Assembly (NCBI GenBank): GCA_963169055.1
Contig: CAUJFU010000004.1
Span: 1-14,056, forward strand
Direction of reading: 5' to 3'
Origin: Myxococcota bacterium
Lineage (GTDB): Bacteria; Myxococcota_C; UBA6777
DNA length: 14,056 nucleotides
Under the pieces are notes generated by a model that did not search any database, had not been told where the DNA came from, and saw only the letters and a list, made by a program, of their open reading frames with translations. Each line of letters begins with the position of its first letter. Within the stretch, counting starts at the first letter, position 1. A program made the position numbers and the translations under genes. Positions 1 through 8,591 of the stretch are shown one piece after another.

Positions 1-2817
1 GCTCCACAAGCCCAACAACCTCCACCATCCCGGTCACAACAGCCGTCGTCCTCGCCTTCCTCCCGATCATCCCAGCCCAACGCACAGTCCAATCCACGTT
101 CGGCTTCATCGACTCCGCACTCAACACAACACACTCCTCCACCCAACACGCGCTCCAATCCTCAACAAACCTCTTCTCCTGCTCAAAACTCCTCCAACGC
201 CAATCCTTCCTATCCACAAAACCGCAATGATCGCCCCTACTCACAAGGCCCTTCACAAAATCAAGGCGATCGTCCCTACTCACAAGGCCAAGGCCAAGGC
301 GATCGCCCACAACAAAGCCGTCCCTACTCACAAGGCCAAGGCCAAGACGATCGCCCACAACAAAATCGCCCCTACTCACAAGGCCAAGGCCAAGGTGATC
401 GTCCCTACTCACAAGGCCCTTCACAAGGTCAAGGCGATCGCCCACAACAAAGCCGCCCCTACTCACAAGGCCAAGGCCAAGGTGATCGCCCACAACAAAA
501 TCGCCCCTACTCACAAGGCCCTTCACAAGGACAAGGCGATCGTCCCTACTCACAAGGCCAAGGCGATCGCCCACAACAAAGCCGTCCCTACTCACAAGGC
601 CCTTCACAAGGTCAAGGCGATCGCCCACAACAAAGCCGCCCCTACTCACAAGGCCCTTCACAAGGCCAAGGTGATCGTCCCTACTCACAAGGCCAAGGTG
701 ATCGCCCACAACAAAGCCGCCCCTACTCACAAGGCCCTTCACAAGGCCAAGGTGATCGCCCACAACAAGGGTATGATGCTTATCCCAGACGACCTCGCGC
801 CCCAGAGATCCCCATCCTCGATCCGATCCCTACGGATGCCTTTGGCTTTGGCGAAGATCTTCGCGGTTCTCGCAAACAAAGCAAACGTCACAACCGCAGC
901 ACGCCCAACAGCAGTCCGACAAACGACGAGTTTGGTCGCGGAAAACGACCGACCAAAAATGGTCCCGCCCCTTCGCAGCTTCTCAAGCCCAAAAAGGGAA
1001 AAGACCGCAAACTCATCAAACAGCGAGGCCCACAACAACCCATCACCGCGCCCATGTCCGAACGAAAGCGCGTGATCAAAGTCGATGAAGCGATCTCCGT
1101 GAGCGAATTGGCCCATCGCATGGGCGTCAAAGCAACTGAACTGATCATGAAACTCCTCAAACAAGGACTCATGGCCACCATCAACCAAGCCTTGACCATC
1201 GAAGAAGCAACTCGCCTCGCAAAAGACTTCGACTACGACGTCCAAGACGTCGGCTTCGAAGAAGAAGCTATCCTGCACCAACGCGAAGAAACCGATAGCC
1301 CCGACGAACTTTTCCACCGCTCCCCTGTCGTCACCGTCATGGGACACGTCGACCACGGAAAAACCTCGCTGCTTGATAGCATCCGCAAGGCTCGCGTCGT
1401 CGATCAAGAAGCAGGCGGGATCACCCAACACATCGGGGCCTATGCCGTAGAACGCAACGGACACAAGATCGTCTTCCTCGATACGCCCGGACACGAGGCG
1501 TTTACCGCAATGCGAGCGCGTGGCGCACAAATCACCGATATCGTCATCCTCGTGGTCGCTGCCGACGACGGGATCATGCCACAAACGGTCGAAGCCATCC
1601 GACACGCCCAATCTGCGGGCGTCCCCATCGTCGTCGCAATCAACAAGATCGACAAACCAAGCGCCGATCCCAAACGCGTTCGCTACGAACTCACTCAGTA
1701 CGATCTCTTGGATGAAACCTTTGGTGGTAGTGTCCAAATGGCCGAAGTGAGCGCGATGACAGGTGCAGGTATCGACGATCTCCTTGAGCGCGTCCTGCTC
1801 GAAGCCGAGATCCTCGAACTTCGCGCCAACCCAAACAAACGCGCCAAAGGAACCGTCATCGAGTCCCGCATTGAAAAAGGACGCGGCCCCGTCTCCACTT
1901 TCCTCGTCCAAGAAGGAACCTTGCGCAGCGGCGATGCCGTGGTTGTCGGCCCACACTACGGTCGCGTCCGTGCGATGTTTGACGACAGCAACCGCCCGCT
2001 CAAAGAAGCCGGCCCGGCCATGCCCGTCCGCGTTCTCGGACTCTCCGGCCTCCCCGATCCCGGCGAATCCTTCGATTGCGTGGCTGACGAAAAAGCCGCC
2101 AAACAAGTCGCAGAACACCGCCAAGAACAAACCCGACGCATCGAACAAGCTGGTGCCGTTCGACGCACTTCCTTTGGCGATCTTTTTGGCGAAGAGAAAA
2201 AAGAACTCAACATCATCCTCAAAGCCGATATGCAAGGCTCCCTCGAAGCCTTGCGCGAAAGCTTGCTCAAGATCCAACACGTCGAGATCGAACTCGCGAT
2301 CCCCCTCGCTGCGGTCGGTGGTATCACCGAAAACGATGTCAACTTGGCGGCCACCACCAACGCCGTGATCATCGGCTTCCAAGTCCGACCCGACGCAAAA
2401 GCACAAAAACTCGCAGAGAACGAAGGCGTCGAGATCCGTATCTACCGCGTGATCTACGACCTGCTCAACGATGTCAAAGCCGCGATGGAAAAACAACTCG
2501 CTCCCACCATCCAAGAAAAACCCATCGGACAAGCCGAGATCCGCAGCGTCTTTGCTATCTCCAAAGTCGGAAAGATCGCAGGTTGCTACGTCACCGAAGG
2601 CAAACTCACTCGCAACGGCTTGATCCGACTCTACCGCAACGATATCCAGATCTACGAAGGCAAGATCGGCGGCCTCAAACGCTTCAAAAATGATGCGCGT
2701 GATGTCGCCCAAGGCTACGAATGTGGTGTCCAAATCGACGGCTACCAAGATATCCGCGAAGGCGATACCATCGAGTGCTACGAGCTGGAAGAGATCGAGA
2801 CCAAACTGGAGAGCTAA
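1..2817 (+). CDS. infB: Translation initiation factor IF-2, 5' end outside window
   Basis: IF-2 is the GTPase that places initiator fMet-tRNA on the 30S subunit and promotes 50S joining. The frame is open from base 1 with no stop, so 938 residues are visible and the true start lies upstream. Residues 1-75 are Pro/Ser/Gln-rich, 76-256 form a Q/G/R/Y/S/P repeat, and 257-350 are a basic linker. The IF2_N helical domain begins near residue 354 ([16 protein letters not shown]). The G domain shows G1 GHVDHGKT (448-455), G2 GGITQHIG (472-479), G3 DTPGHEAF (494-501), G4 NKID (548-551) and G5 SAMTG (584-588). Domains II to IV follow to the C-terminus. The ATG at 1054 is not the main start: no ribosome binding site precedes it and the same frame stays open upstream, although a shorter internal isoform cannot be excluded. 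The TAA lies 2 bases before ylxP, and nusA would be expected upstream, outside the window. Confidence 0.97.
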   Translation, partial: APQAQQPPPSRSQQPSSSPSSRSSQPNAQSNPRSASSTPHSTQHTPPPNTRSNPQQTSSPAQNSSNANPSYPQNRNDRPYSQGPSQNQGDRPYSQGQGQGDRPQQSRPYSQGQGQDDRPQQNRPYSQGQGQGDRPYSQGPSQGQGDRPQQSRPYSQGQGQGDRPQQNRPYSQGPSQGQGDRPYSQGQGDRPQQSRPYSQGPSQGQGDRPQQSRPYSQGPSQGQGDRPYSQGQGDRPQQSRPYSQGPSQGQGDRPQQGYDAYPRRPRAPEIPILDPIPTDAFGFGEDLRGSRKQSKRHNRSTPNSSPTNDEFGRGKRPTKNGPAPSQLLKPKKGKDRKLIKQRGPQQPITAPMSERKRVIKVDEAISVSELAHRMGVKATELIMKLLKQGLMATINQALTIEEATRLAKDFDYDVQDVGFEEEAILHQREETDSPDELFHRSPVVTVMGHVDHGKTSLLDSIRKARVVDQEAGGITQHIGAYAVERNGHKIVFLDTPGHEAFTAMRARGAQITDIVILVVAADDGIMPQTVEAIRHAQSAGVPIVVAINKIDKPSADPKRVRYELTQYDLLDETFGGSVQMAEVSAMTGAGIDDLLERVLLEAEILELRANPNKRAKGTVIESRIEKGRGPVSTFLVQEGTLRSGDAVVVGPHYGRVRAMFDDSNRPLKEAGPAMPVRVLGLSGLPDPGESFDCVADEKAAKQVAEHRQEQTRRIEQAGAVRRTSFGDLFGEEKKELNIILKADMQGSLEALRESLLKIQHVEIELAIPLAAVGGITENDVNLAATTNAVIIGFQVRPDAKAQKLAENEGVEIRIYRVIYDLLNDVKAAMEKQLAPTIQEKPIGQAEIRSVFAISKVGKIAGCYVTEGKLTRNGLIRLYRNDIQIYEGKIGGLKRFKNDARDVAQGYECGVQIDGYQDIREGDTIECYELEEIETKLES
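226..768 (+). repeat. In-frame tandem repeat encoding the IF-2 N-terminal Q/G/R/Y array
   Basis: About 540 bases are built from mosaic modules encoding DRPYSQG, DRPQQ(S/N)[12 protein letters not shown] and QGQG. RPYSQG occurs 12 times. Spacing between copies varies but is always a multiple of three, so the reading frame is kept. The codons are nearly identical between copies, which points to recent expansion or homogenisation by slippage or recombination. Length variation between strains would be expected (inference). Confidence 0.95.
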
Positions 2818-2819
2818 TC

Positions 2820-3365
2820 GTGGTTGTCGGGGTCTGTCGCCTCAGTCTCTATCTCCAAGGTGTCCGCTCGCTCAAAGGCAAACGACAGATCGTGCGGCGC
2901 ATCGTCGAACGCGTCCGAAATCGCTTTCAGATCGCAATCGCCGAAGTAGCCGACCAAGATATGCACCAGCGCGCAACCCTTGGCATCGCCCTTGTTGGAA
3001 ATCAACACACCCATATCCAAATACGCCTATCTTCCGTCCTCCAAGCCATCGAGTCCCTCCAACTTGGGATCCTTCTTCAACCCCAAATCGAGATCGCCCA
3101 CTACAGCGAAGACTTCGGCCACCCCGAAGACTACGCCTCCATTCTCTCCCTTTCTTCTTCACTCCAAGACAACGCAAACCACAAGAAGCACCAGAAGGGC
3201 GAGCAGGGCGAGTTCGACGACAACGAGGATCACGAAGAAGAACCCGTGTGGGATATCGAAGCCGAAGAAGCCGCGCTCCAACGCGACGAAGATCAAAACG
3301 AAGACGACGACGCCATCCCGCCCGCTTGGCGGGACTTCGTCAAAGAAAGAGATCGCAAACCATGA
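2820..3365 (+). CDS. ylxP: DUF503 family protein (YlxP-like) with long acidic C-terminal tail
   Basis: This is a small protein of the DUF503 family, usually found next to infB and rbfA, with a presumed but unproven role in ribosome biogenesis. The start is GTG at 2820, because GGAGAG at 2808-2813 sits 6 bases upstream and the protein then begins MVVGVCRLSL, as the family does. Family hallmarks are SLKGKRQIVRRIVERVRNRF (residues 17-36) and AEVADQDMHQRATLGIA (41-57). The core ends near residue 98. The protein is 181 aa, whereas the family is usually about 90-100 aa. Residues 100-181 are an added, probably disordered tail, very rich in Asp and Glu from 131 to 165 and ending in IPPAWRDFVKERDRKP. 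The gene lies 2 bases after infB, and its TGA overlaps the rbfA ATG by 4 bases, which suggests translational coupling. Family assignment is firm; the cellular role is not. Confidence 0.9.
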   Translation: MVVGVCRLSLYLQGVRSLKGKRQIVRRIVERVRNRFQIAIAEVADQDMHQRATLGIALVGNQHTHIQIRLSSVLQAIESLQLGILLQPQIEIAHYSEDFGHPEDYASILSLSSSLQDNANHKKHQKGEQGEFDDNEDHEEEPVWDIEAEEAALQRDEDQNEDDDAIPPAWRDFVKERDRKP

Positions 3366-3757
3366 GTGCCCACCGCACCGACCGCCTCGCCCAACAATTC
3401 CGCCAAGAGATCAGCGATATGCTCCAACGCAACGAGATCAAAGATCACCGCCTTGGCTTTGTCACCGTCTCAGGAGTGCGTGTGAGCAAAGACATCAGCC
3501 AAGCTCTTGTCTTTGTCAGCGTCTTCGGCAGCCCCCAAGAAGCCAAAGACAGCATCGCGGCCCTCCAACACGCCCAAGGTTTCATCCGACACGAACTCGC
3601 ACAACGCCTTCGCATCCGACGCACACCTGCGATCCTCTTCCAACTCGACCACTCCATCGAAGAAGGACACCGCATCAACCAACTGATCCAACAACTTCCC
3701 GAGTTCCAACCCTCCACACAAACCGATGCTCCACCCGACGAGGACGGCAGCGTATGA
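3362..3757 (+). CDS. rbfA: Ribosome-binding factor A
   Basis: RbfA is a KH-fold factor that binds the immature 30S subunit and helps 16S rRNA 5'-end maturation. The 131-aa product is close to the family's usual 110-135 aa. It opens MSAHRTDRLAQQFRQEISDM, the typical N-terminal helix. It then has the core strand FVTVSGVRVSKDISQALVFV (about residues 34-53) and the C-terminal RLRIRRTPAILFQLDHSIEEG stretch (about 81-101), which matches the family LRxRxxPxLxFxxDxSxExG signature. A short acidic tail ends in PPDEDGSV. The ATG overlaps the ylxP stop (ATGA, 3362-3365), and an AAAGAG purine run about 10 bases upstream can act as a weak Shine-Dalgarno. Its own stop overlaps the nrnA start by 4 bases. Confidence 0.96.
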   Translation: MSAHRTDRLAQQFRQEISDMLQRNEIKDHRLGFVTVSGVRVSKDISQALVFVSVFGSPQEAKDSIAALQHAQGFIRHELAQRLRIRRTPAILFQLDHSIEEGHRINQLIQQLPEFQPSTQTDAPPDEDGSV

Positions 3758-4749
3758 GCCTAGACAACACTCTTCACCTCGATCACCTCTGGTCCCAGAT
3801 CACCGCAACCATCCACGCCTCCCAACGCATATTGATCGCGGCTCATCGTGGACCTGATGGCGATGCGGTCGGTTCTGCCCTCGGCCTTTACGCAACCCTC
3901 CAAGCTCTCGGAAAAGACGTCACCCTCTACGATAGCGCCCCCTACCCCGAACGTTTCGACTTTCTTCCCAACCTCCACGCCCTCACCACTTCTCTTGATC
4001 CCCAAGCCCATTTTGACGCCACCATCCTTTGCGATTGTGGCGAACTTACCCGCGCACCCGAAGGTTTCCCCCCCCGCGAACGCCTCGGAACCTTCATCGT
4101 TCTCGATCACCACATCACCTCCGGACTCGAAGGCGATATCAACCTCAACAACCCCAATTCCCCTGCCACAGGGCTGTTGATCCTCGAACTCGCTCAGCGC
4201 CTCCGCGTCCCGCTTCTCCCCGCCATCGCCAAATCCGTATACTGCGCTCTACTCTCCGATACGGGCGGCTTTCGCTATCAAAAAACCAGCCCCGCCGCAC
4301 TCCGCGCAGCAGCCGAACTCCTCGAAGCGGGCGTCGATCCTTGGGAGGTCTCTTCTGGACTCTTCGAGTCCAATCCGATCGAACGGCAGCGTTTGCTCGC
4401 TCTTTGCCTCCATACCCTCGATCTCCGAAACAACGGCCTGATCGCGTTCCTCCATGTCACCGAAGAGATGTTCCACCAAACCAACAGTGACGCAAGCATG
4501 ACCGACGGTTTTGTCAACTTTGGCCGAGGCATCAAAGGGGTCGAAGTCGCCGCCTTCTTGCGCCCTCTACCACAGGGCTGGAAAGTCAGTATGCGCTCGC
4601 GTGGCCGCGTCAACGTCTCAGGTGTCGCAAGTCACTTTGGCGGTGGAGGACACCAACAAGCCGCTGGAACCGTCCTCCAAGGCGATCTCGAACAAGTCAA
4701 ACAAGCGATCCTTCTCTCCCTCCTCCCTCAACTGCAAACCTTGACTTGA
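3754..4749 (+). CDS. nrnA: DHH/DHHA1 phosphoesterase, NrnA-type oligoribonuclease / pAp phosphatase
   Basis: This enzyme belongs to the DHH superfamily of Mn-dependent phosphoesterases. NrnA members degrade 2-5-nt RNAs and dephosphorylate 3'-phosphoadenosine 5'-phosphate. Of the 331 residues, motif I is HRGPDGDAVGSALG (31-44), motif II is the Asp in ILCDCG (D94), motif III is the name-giving DHH (118-120), and motif IV is LLSDTGGF (D169). The DHHA1 domain carries the substrate-binding GGGGHQQAAG at 296-305. All expected metal ligands are present. The ATG overlaps the rbfA TGA by 4 bases, and GAGGA at 3740-3744 lies 9 bases upstream. Membership of the infB-rbfA-nrnA-truB cluster matches what is known in Firmicutes and deltaproteobacteria. 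The choice between nanoRNase and pAp phosphatase activity, or both, cannot be made from sequence. Confidence 0.93.
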   Translation: MSLDNTLHLDHLWSQITATIHASQRILIAAHRGPDGDAVGSALGLYATLQALGKDVTLYDSAPYPERFDFLPNLHALTTSLDPQAHFDATILCDCGELTRAPEGFPPRERLGTFIVLDHHITSGLEGDINLNNPNSPATGLLILELAQRLRVPLLPAIAKSVYCALLSDTGGFRYQKTSPAALRAAAELLEAGVDPWEVSSGLFESNPIERQRLLALCLHTLDLRNNGLIAFLHVTEEMFHQTNSDASMTDGFVNFGRGIKGVEVAAFLRPLPQGWKVSMRSRGRVNVSGVASHFGGGGHQQAAGTVLQGDLEQVKQAILLSLLPQLQTLT

Positions 4750-4836
4750 TCTTCCTCAAAAAACACACCACACCATAACGCCCATCCCTCCGCAAAAACC
4801 ATCACACCAAACCTTCATCCCAAAACGGAACACATC

Positions 4837-5751
4837 ATGGACGGCCTACTTCTTCTCGACAAGCCCCAAGGTCTCACTTCCATGCAAGCGCTTGCACGCG
4901 TCAAAAAGATCCTTCGCGCCCCAAAAGCCGGTCACACGGGAACTTTAGACCCCCTCGCTACGGGAATTTTGCCGATTTGCCTTGGCCAAGCAACACGCCT
5001 CGCCCAATTCTTACTCGCCAGCGACAAACGCTACGAAGCCGAGATCCTCCTTGGGATCGAAACAGATACTCTCGACAGCGAAGGGACGATCACTCGCCAA
5101 TCCCCCCTTCCCACCGACCTCTCCGAAGAAAAGATCCAACACACTCTCCAAGCCTTTCTTGGCCCCCAAGAACAAGCTCCTCCCGCCTACTCCGCACTCA
5201 AGATCCAAGGGCAACGCGCCTACGATCTCGCTCGTGCAGGCCAAGACGTCGAACTTTCTCCCCGCCCCATCGAGATCTTCTCGATCCAGCTTCTCTCCAT
5301 CGATCTCCCACGCCTTCGCTTTTCCTGCCACGTCTCCAAAGGCACCTACATTCGGTCGATGGCGCGCGATATCGGACAATCCCTCGGGTGTGGCGCTCAT
5401 CTGACCGCCCTACGCCGCACACAAACAGGCCGATTCTCCGTCGAACAAGCTCTCACCCTCCCCGCCATCCAACAAGATCCGCACGCTGCGATCGCATCGA
5501 TCCTCCCCATCGATGCGATGTTGATCGAACTCCCAGCCCTCCAACTTTTTGACGAAGAAGCCAAACGCCTACGCCAAGGTCTCTTAACCCGCGCCTTCCA
5601 AGAGCGCGTCCCTCCGCCTCCTCACAACGAGGCTCTCCCTTACCGTGCCCTCGACCCACAACAACACACCCTTGCTTTGCTCCAACCCACCCCCCACGGA
5701 TGGACCATCTTGCGTGTTCTTGATCCATCCTCTACCACCAACACTCCCTAA
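4837..5751 (+). CDS. truB: tRNA pseudouridine(55) synthase TruB
   Basis: TruB isomerises U55 in the T-loop of tRNAs to pseudouridine. The 304-aa product has motif I LLLDKPQGLTS (5-15) and the catalytic motif AGHTGTLDPLATGILP (31-46) with the nucleophile Asp38. It also has the RYEAEILLGIETDTLDSEG strand region (about 46 to 73 bases downstream in residue terms of the catalytic motif's end) and KGTYIRSMARDIG (168-180). A C-terminal TruB_C/PUA-like portion starts near ELPALQLFDEEA (about 228). The start at 4837 gives the family's standard N-terminus, and CGGAA at 4826-4830 is a weak Shine-Dalgarno 6 bases upstream. An 87-base, almost G-free spacer separates it from nrnA, with no convincing promoter or terminator, so read-through from the operon is likely. 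It ends 27 bases from the convergent kinase gene. Confidence 0.96.
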   Translation: MDGLLLLDKPQGLTSMQALARVKKILRAPKAGHTGTLDPLATGILPICLGQATRLAQFLLASDKRYEAEILLGIETDTLDSEGTITRQSPLPTDLSEEKIQHTLQAFLGPQEQAPPAYSALKIQGQRAYDLARAGQDVELSPRPIEIFSIQLLSIDLPRLRFSCHVSKGTYIRSMARDIGQSLGCGAHLTALRRTQTGRFSVEQALTLPAIQQDPHAAIASILPIDAMLIELPALQLFDEEAKRLRQGLLTRAFQERVPPPPHNEALPYRALDPQQHTLALLQPTPHGWTILRVLDPSSTTNTP

Positions 5752-5778
5752 CCACCGTCCAGTCCGCCGTTGCGAGGC

Positions 5779-8535
5779 TCACTCCGATGCCCGTTCGCGC
5801 TGGCGCGAAGCCAAGGATTGCGCTTGCAAAAACGCTCGGGTTGCTTCGTCATTCTTTTTTTGCGCTTTGAGAATGTAGGCCAATTGATGAAACAATGACG
5901 GATCTTGGGGGGCAAGCGCGATCGCCTCTTTGAGAACTTTTTCGGCGCGGGTGTAGCTGCCCTGTTGTCCGAGGGCTGTACCCAGATTGAAGTACGGAGA
6001 AACATCCAACGGATCCAATTGGATCGCTTTCAAAAACGCCTCTTCGGCTTCTCGATAACGCCGTTGTCGGCCCAAGATGATTCCGAGTTCGTTGTGATAC
6101 ACCGACTTGTTCGGAGAAAGCTGGATCGCCTTTAAGAAAGCTTCTTCGGTTTCGAGCAAACGATCCTGTTTGCCCAACGCAAGACCAAGGTTGTAGTAAG
6201 ATCCCGCTCGTTGGGGTTGGAGACGAATGCTCTCTCGAAACGCTTCCTCGGCCTCTCGATAGCGAGCCTGTTTACCGAGGATGATGCCCAAATGAAAATG
6301 AGGGGCCGGATCTTGTGGATTTTTACGGACAGCCTCACGAAAAACAGCCTCCGCTTCGGGTAGTTTCCCAGAAGCCACCAACCCCATCCCACGCTCTTTA
6401 AAACGTTGCGTCTCGATCGACAACGCTTCCTCGGGCTTTTCGACCTCCTGTGAAAGCAGAGCGATTGTGGTAGAAGAAGCGCTGCGTCGGCCATTTTGGA
6501 CGGAAGGTAGCCCTCCCCCGGTCCCTCCTGACGTGGGCGAAAAACTGGGCAGCGGATGGGCACTCGAAGACGCCCGATTACCCGAATTCGGCGCTGCTAC
6601 CGCAGACGTCCGATTACCCGGGTTCGGTGCTGCTACCGCAGGCAACCGCCCCATCGATATCGATGCCCCTCCCGCAGACGCCCGACTGCTCGAATTCGAG
6701 GAAGATCCCGCAGCAGACGGATGATTTGGCACTTGCCCGGAGACCGAAAGGACGGGCAACACCGACGAAGATGCGGCTGCGGCCTGTTGGCCTTCGGGCG
6801 TCGGCAAAAAATGGAACGGGATCTCATCCGAATTGTCGTGTTCATTCGATGCTCTCGCAGAGGCGGGGGCGTCCGAGGGAGCGTCATTGGAAAGAGGCTT
6901 TGCGTCATCGAAGACGGGCGGAGAAGGCCGAAAAATCGTCTCGTCGTCGTCTTGTGGCTCGTTGCGCAACATCGCCGCCAAAGGATGACCCGCAAATGGG
7001 TCCATCTGCAAACGCAACGACGCCAGCAAATCCTCTTCTTCGACGACTTGCGTTTCCTCTGAGCGAGAGGCAGACAATCGCCGCTGAAGTCCCCGACGCT
7101 CCGCCGAAGTATCCTCTTGGACAACCATCCGAACCGCCGTTTCTTCCGTGGTTTGGAGGGGAATCGACTGATAGCGTACCCTTGTTTTGTCTTCGTTTTC
7201 GTCTGCATCGTCTAGCGCCAACGCCGCTTCGACGGGATCTCCCTCTGCTTGCCACGGGTCGAGATCCAAGTTCGTTTCCAAAGGCTGACTTAAACGCCGC
7301 TGCCACGAGGATGTCACCGCATAATCACGCACGACCGTCTGATCCTCGGCCCCCGCGTCCATAAACAACACAGCGGTATCCTCTTCGTCTTCGGGCTGTA
7401 ACGCGATCTCGGGAACCACCCAAGGCAAGGCACGCCCCGCCTCCCCAAGCACCGAATCCTCCGCATTTCTTGGCCGAAATCGCGACGACACCGCCTCGCC
7501 GATCTCTGCCGACGGAACAGATCGCGCCTCTTGCCCGCCCGAAACATCGACCGCCACAGAACGGTTTCCCTGCTCCATCAAGGCCGAGGCATCGACATGG
7601 ATCAACGAGGCTTCATCCGAATCTTGCGAAACCTGCGAGAGCGCCGAAAGATCAGGAACCGATCCAAGCTGCTGCTCGATCGGCATATCACGCAACGCCA
7701 CGCACTCCAAAAAAGCAACCTTCAGATCTTCCCAGACCTCAAGAGCGCTTGCATAGCGTGCTGCGGGTTGTTTCGCCAACAAGCGGCGAACACATGCTTG
7801 CAGGTTCGGGCTACAACGACGATCCGGAATATCGGGCGGAGGTTGATGAAGGTGCATCTCCATCAACGCAAAGCGCGAGGGTGCATGAAACGGCGGACGT
7901 CCCGCCAACATCTCGAACAAGATAATCCCGAACGAGTAAAGGTCCGTCCGATGGTCCAGATCGGGATCTCCCTTGATCTGTTCGGGGGACATATAGTAGG
8001 GCGTCCCCAACGAAAACCCCGGTCGTGTCAAGTTCATCAACGACGAATCGTTTTCCATATGATTTTTGGCGATCCCAAAATCAAACAGTTTGACCTGCGG
8101 GTTTTTGTCGCTGTCTTTGGTCACCATCACGTTGGACGGCTTCAAATCGCGATGGATAAAGTGCCGTGTATGGATAAAGTCCAACGCAGAACACAATTGT
8201 TCACACACATCGCGGATGTACCCCAACGACAACGGAAAATCTTGCTCAATGGCTTGTTTCAGCGTACGCCCCTCGACGTACTCCATCACACAGTACGACA
8301 ACCCATGTTCGTCCTGCCCAAAATCCAAAACATGCACAATGTTGGGATGCTGTAAACGCGCAAGGCTCCGTGCTTCCGAACGTAAACGCGCAGACTCCCC
8401 TCCCCGCGTCAAGATCTTAATCGCCACCGTCTTGCCTAACGTCGCGTGTTCGGCTTCATATACTTGGCTGAATCCGCCCTCTCCCACTTTTCGTTTCAGC
8501 AGATAACGATTGTCTAACAACGACTGCTTTTTCAT
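5779..8535 (-). CDS. Serine/threonine protein kinase with C-terminal TPR array
   Basis: This is a 918-aa bacterial Hanks-type kinase. The kinase domain (about 10-275) has the Gly loop VGEGGFSQV (17-25), catalytic Lys40 in VAIKIL, alphaC Glu54, HRDLKPSN (128-135), DFG (152-154) and SPE in place of APE (183-185). It is therefore an RD kinase with all catalytic residues. Residues about 285-710 are a long linker rich in Ser, Pro, Glu and Ala, probably disordered, with acidic patches and a duplicated 12-aa AVAAPN(P/S)GNR(T/A)S unit. Residues about 712-918 form six consecutive 34-residue TPRs (LGIILGKQxRYREAEEAF type), a protein-interaction module. I see no transmembrane helix, so it should be cytosolic. 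The ATG at 8535 is preferred over an in-frame GTG at 8580: AAGG lies 11 bases upstream, and the predicted promoter would start transcription near 8585, almost on the GTG. Such kinases are abundant in Myxococcota. Its targets are unknown. Confidence 0.93.
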   Translation of the reverse strand: MKKQSLLDNRYLLKRKVGEGGFSQVYEAEHATLGKTVAIKILTRGGESARLRSEARSLARLQHPNIVHVLDFGQDEHGLSYCVMEYVEGRTLKQAIEQDFPLSLGYIRDVCEQLCSALDFIHTRHFIHRDLKPSNVMVTKDSDKNPQVKLFDFGIAKNHMENDSSLMNLTRPGFSLGTPYYMSPEQIKGDPDLDHRTDLYSFGIILFEMLAGRPPFHAPSRFALMEMHLHQPPPDIPDRRCSPNLQACVRRLLAKQPAARYASALEVWEDLKVAFLECVALRDMPIEQQLGSVPDLSALSQVSQDSDEASLIHVDASALMEQGNRSVAVDVSGGQEARSVPSAEIGEAVSSRFRPRNAEDSVLGEAGRALPWVVPEIALQPEDEEDTAVLFMDAGAEDQTVVRDYAVTSSWQRRLSQPLETNLDLDPWQAEGDPVEAALALDDADENEDKTRVRYQSIPLQTTEETAVRMVVQEDTSAERRGLQRRLSASRSEETQVVEEEDLLASLRLQMDPFAGHPLAAMLRNEPQDDDETIFRPSPPVFDDAKPLSNDAPSDAPASARASNEHDNSDEIPFHFLPTPEGQQAAAASSSVLPVLSVSGQVPNHPSAAGSSSNSSSRASAGGASISMGRLPAVAAPNPGNRTSAVAAPNSGNRASSSAHPLPSFSPTSGGTGGGLPSVQNGRRSASSTTIALLSQEVEKPEEALSIETQRFKERGMGLVASGKLPEAEAVFREAVRKNPQDPAPHFHLGIILGKQARYREAEEAFRESIRLQPQRAGSYYNLGLALGKQDRLLETEEAFLKAIQLSPNKSVYHNELGIILGRQRRYREAEEAFLKAIQLDPLDVSPYFNLGTALGQQGSYTRAEKVLKEAIALAPQDPSLFHQLAYILKAQKKNDEATRAFLQAQSLASRQRERASE
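5794..5809. other. Perfect inverted repeat at the truB/kinase convergent junction
   Basis: TTCGCGC (5794-5800) and GCGCGAA (5803-5809) are perfect complements around a 2-base centre. The repeat lies inside the last codons of the kinase gene and 42 bases after the truB stop. No T-run follows on either strand, so it is not a classical intrinsic terminator. It could still fold as a 3'-end hairpin in truB operon transcripts. Confidence 0.35.
6575..6646 (-). repeat. 36-bp direct duplication in the kinase linker
   Basis: Two tandem 36-bp units start at 6575 and 6611, each beginning CGATTACCCG and sharing GCTGCTACCGCAG. They encode the 12-aa pair AVAAPNPGNRTS / AVAAPNSGNRAS in the disordered linker of the kinase. 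The unit is a multiple of three, so the frame is kept. Confidence 0.8.
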
Positions 8536-8591
8536 CCAAAAAAAAACCTTGCTCCAAAAAAACGACCTCTTGCGCTTCACAAGCGGCGTTT

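Noticed and set aside
1054-1056. ATG as the infB start codon
   Set aside because: No ribosome binding site precedes it, and the same frame is open through the whole upstream repeat and basic linker. IF-2 proteins normally carry an N-terminal region before the IF2_N domain.
227-1075. Lys/Ala/His-rich + strand ORF (PTHKA repeats) in frame 2
   Set aside because: It is the out-of-frame reading of the infB repeat. It stays open only because the repeat unit is a multiple of three; the frame-1 reading continues directly into the IF-2 core without a stop.
739-2748. 669-aa minus-strand ORF opposite infB
   Set aside because: A codon-bias shadow: C-ending codons on the + strand leave few stops on the complement. 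The translation is a compositionally biased run of Asp, Phe, Val and Gly with no recognisable domain.
4741-4836. Promoter for truB starting with TTGACT at 4741
   Set aside because: The only -10-like sequence (CATAAC) is 27 bases away, too far for a sigma70 promoter.
6556-7364. Arg-rich + strand ORFs opposite the kinase linker
   Set aside because: These are shadows of the Ser/Pro/Glu-rich linker codons read on the opposite strand; the kinase frame is intact and continuous.
8533-8580. GTG at 8580 as an alternative kinase start
   Set aside because: It would lie only about 5 bases after the predicted transcription start and has no ribosome binding site. ATG 8535 begins just before the kinase domain and has AAGG upstream.
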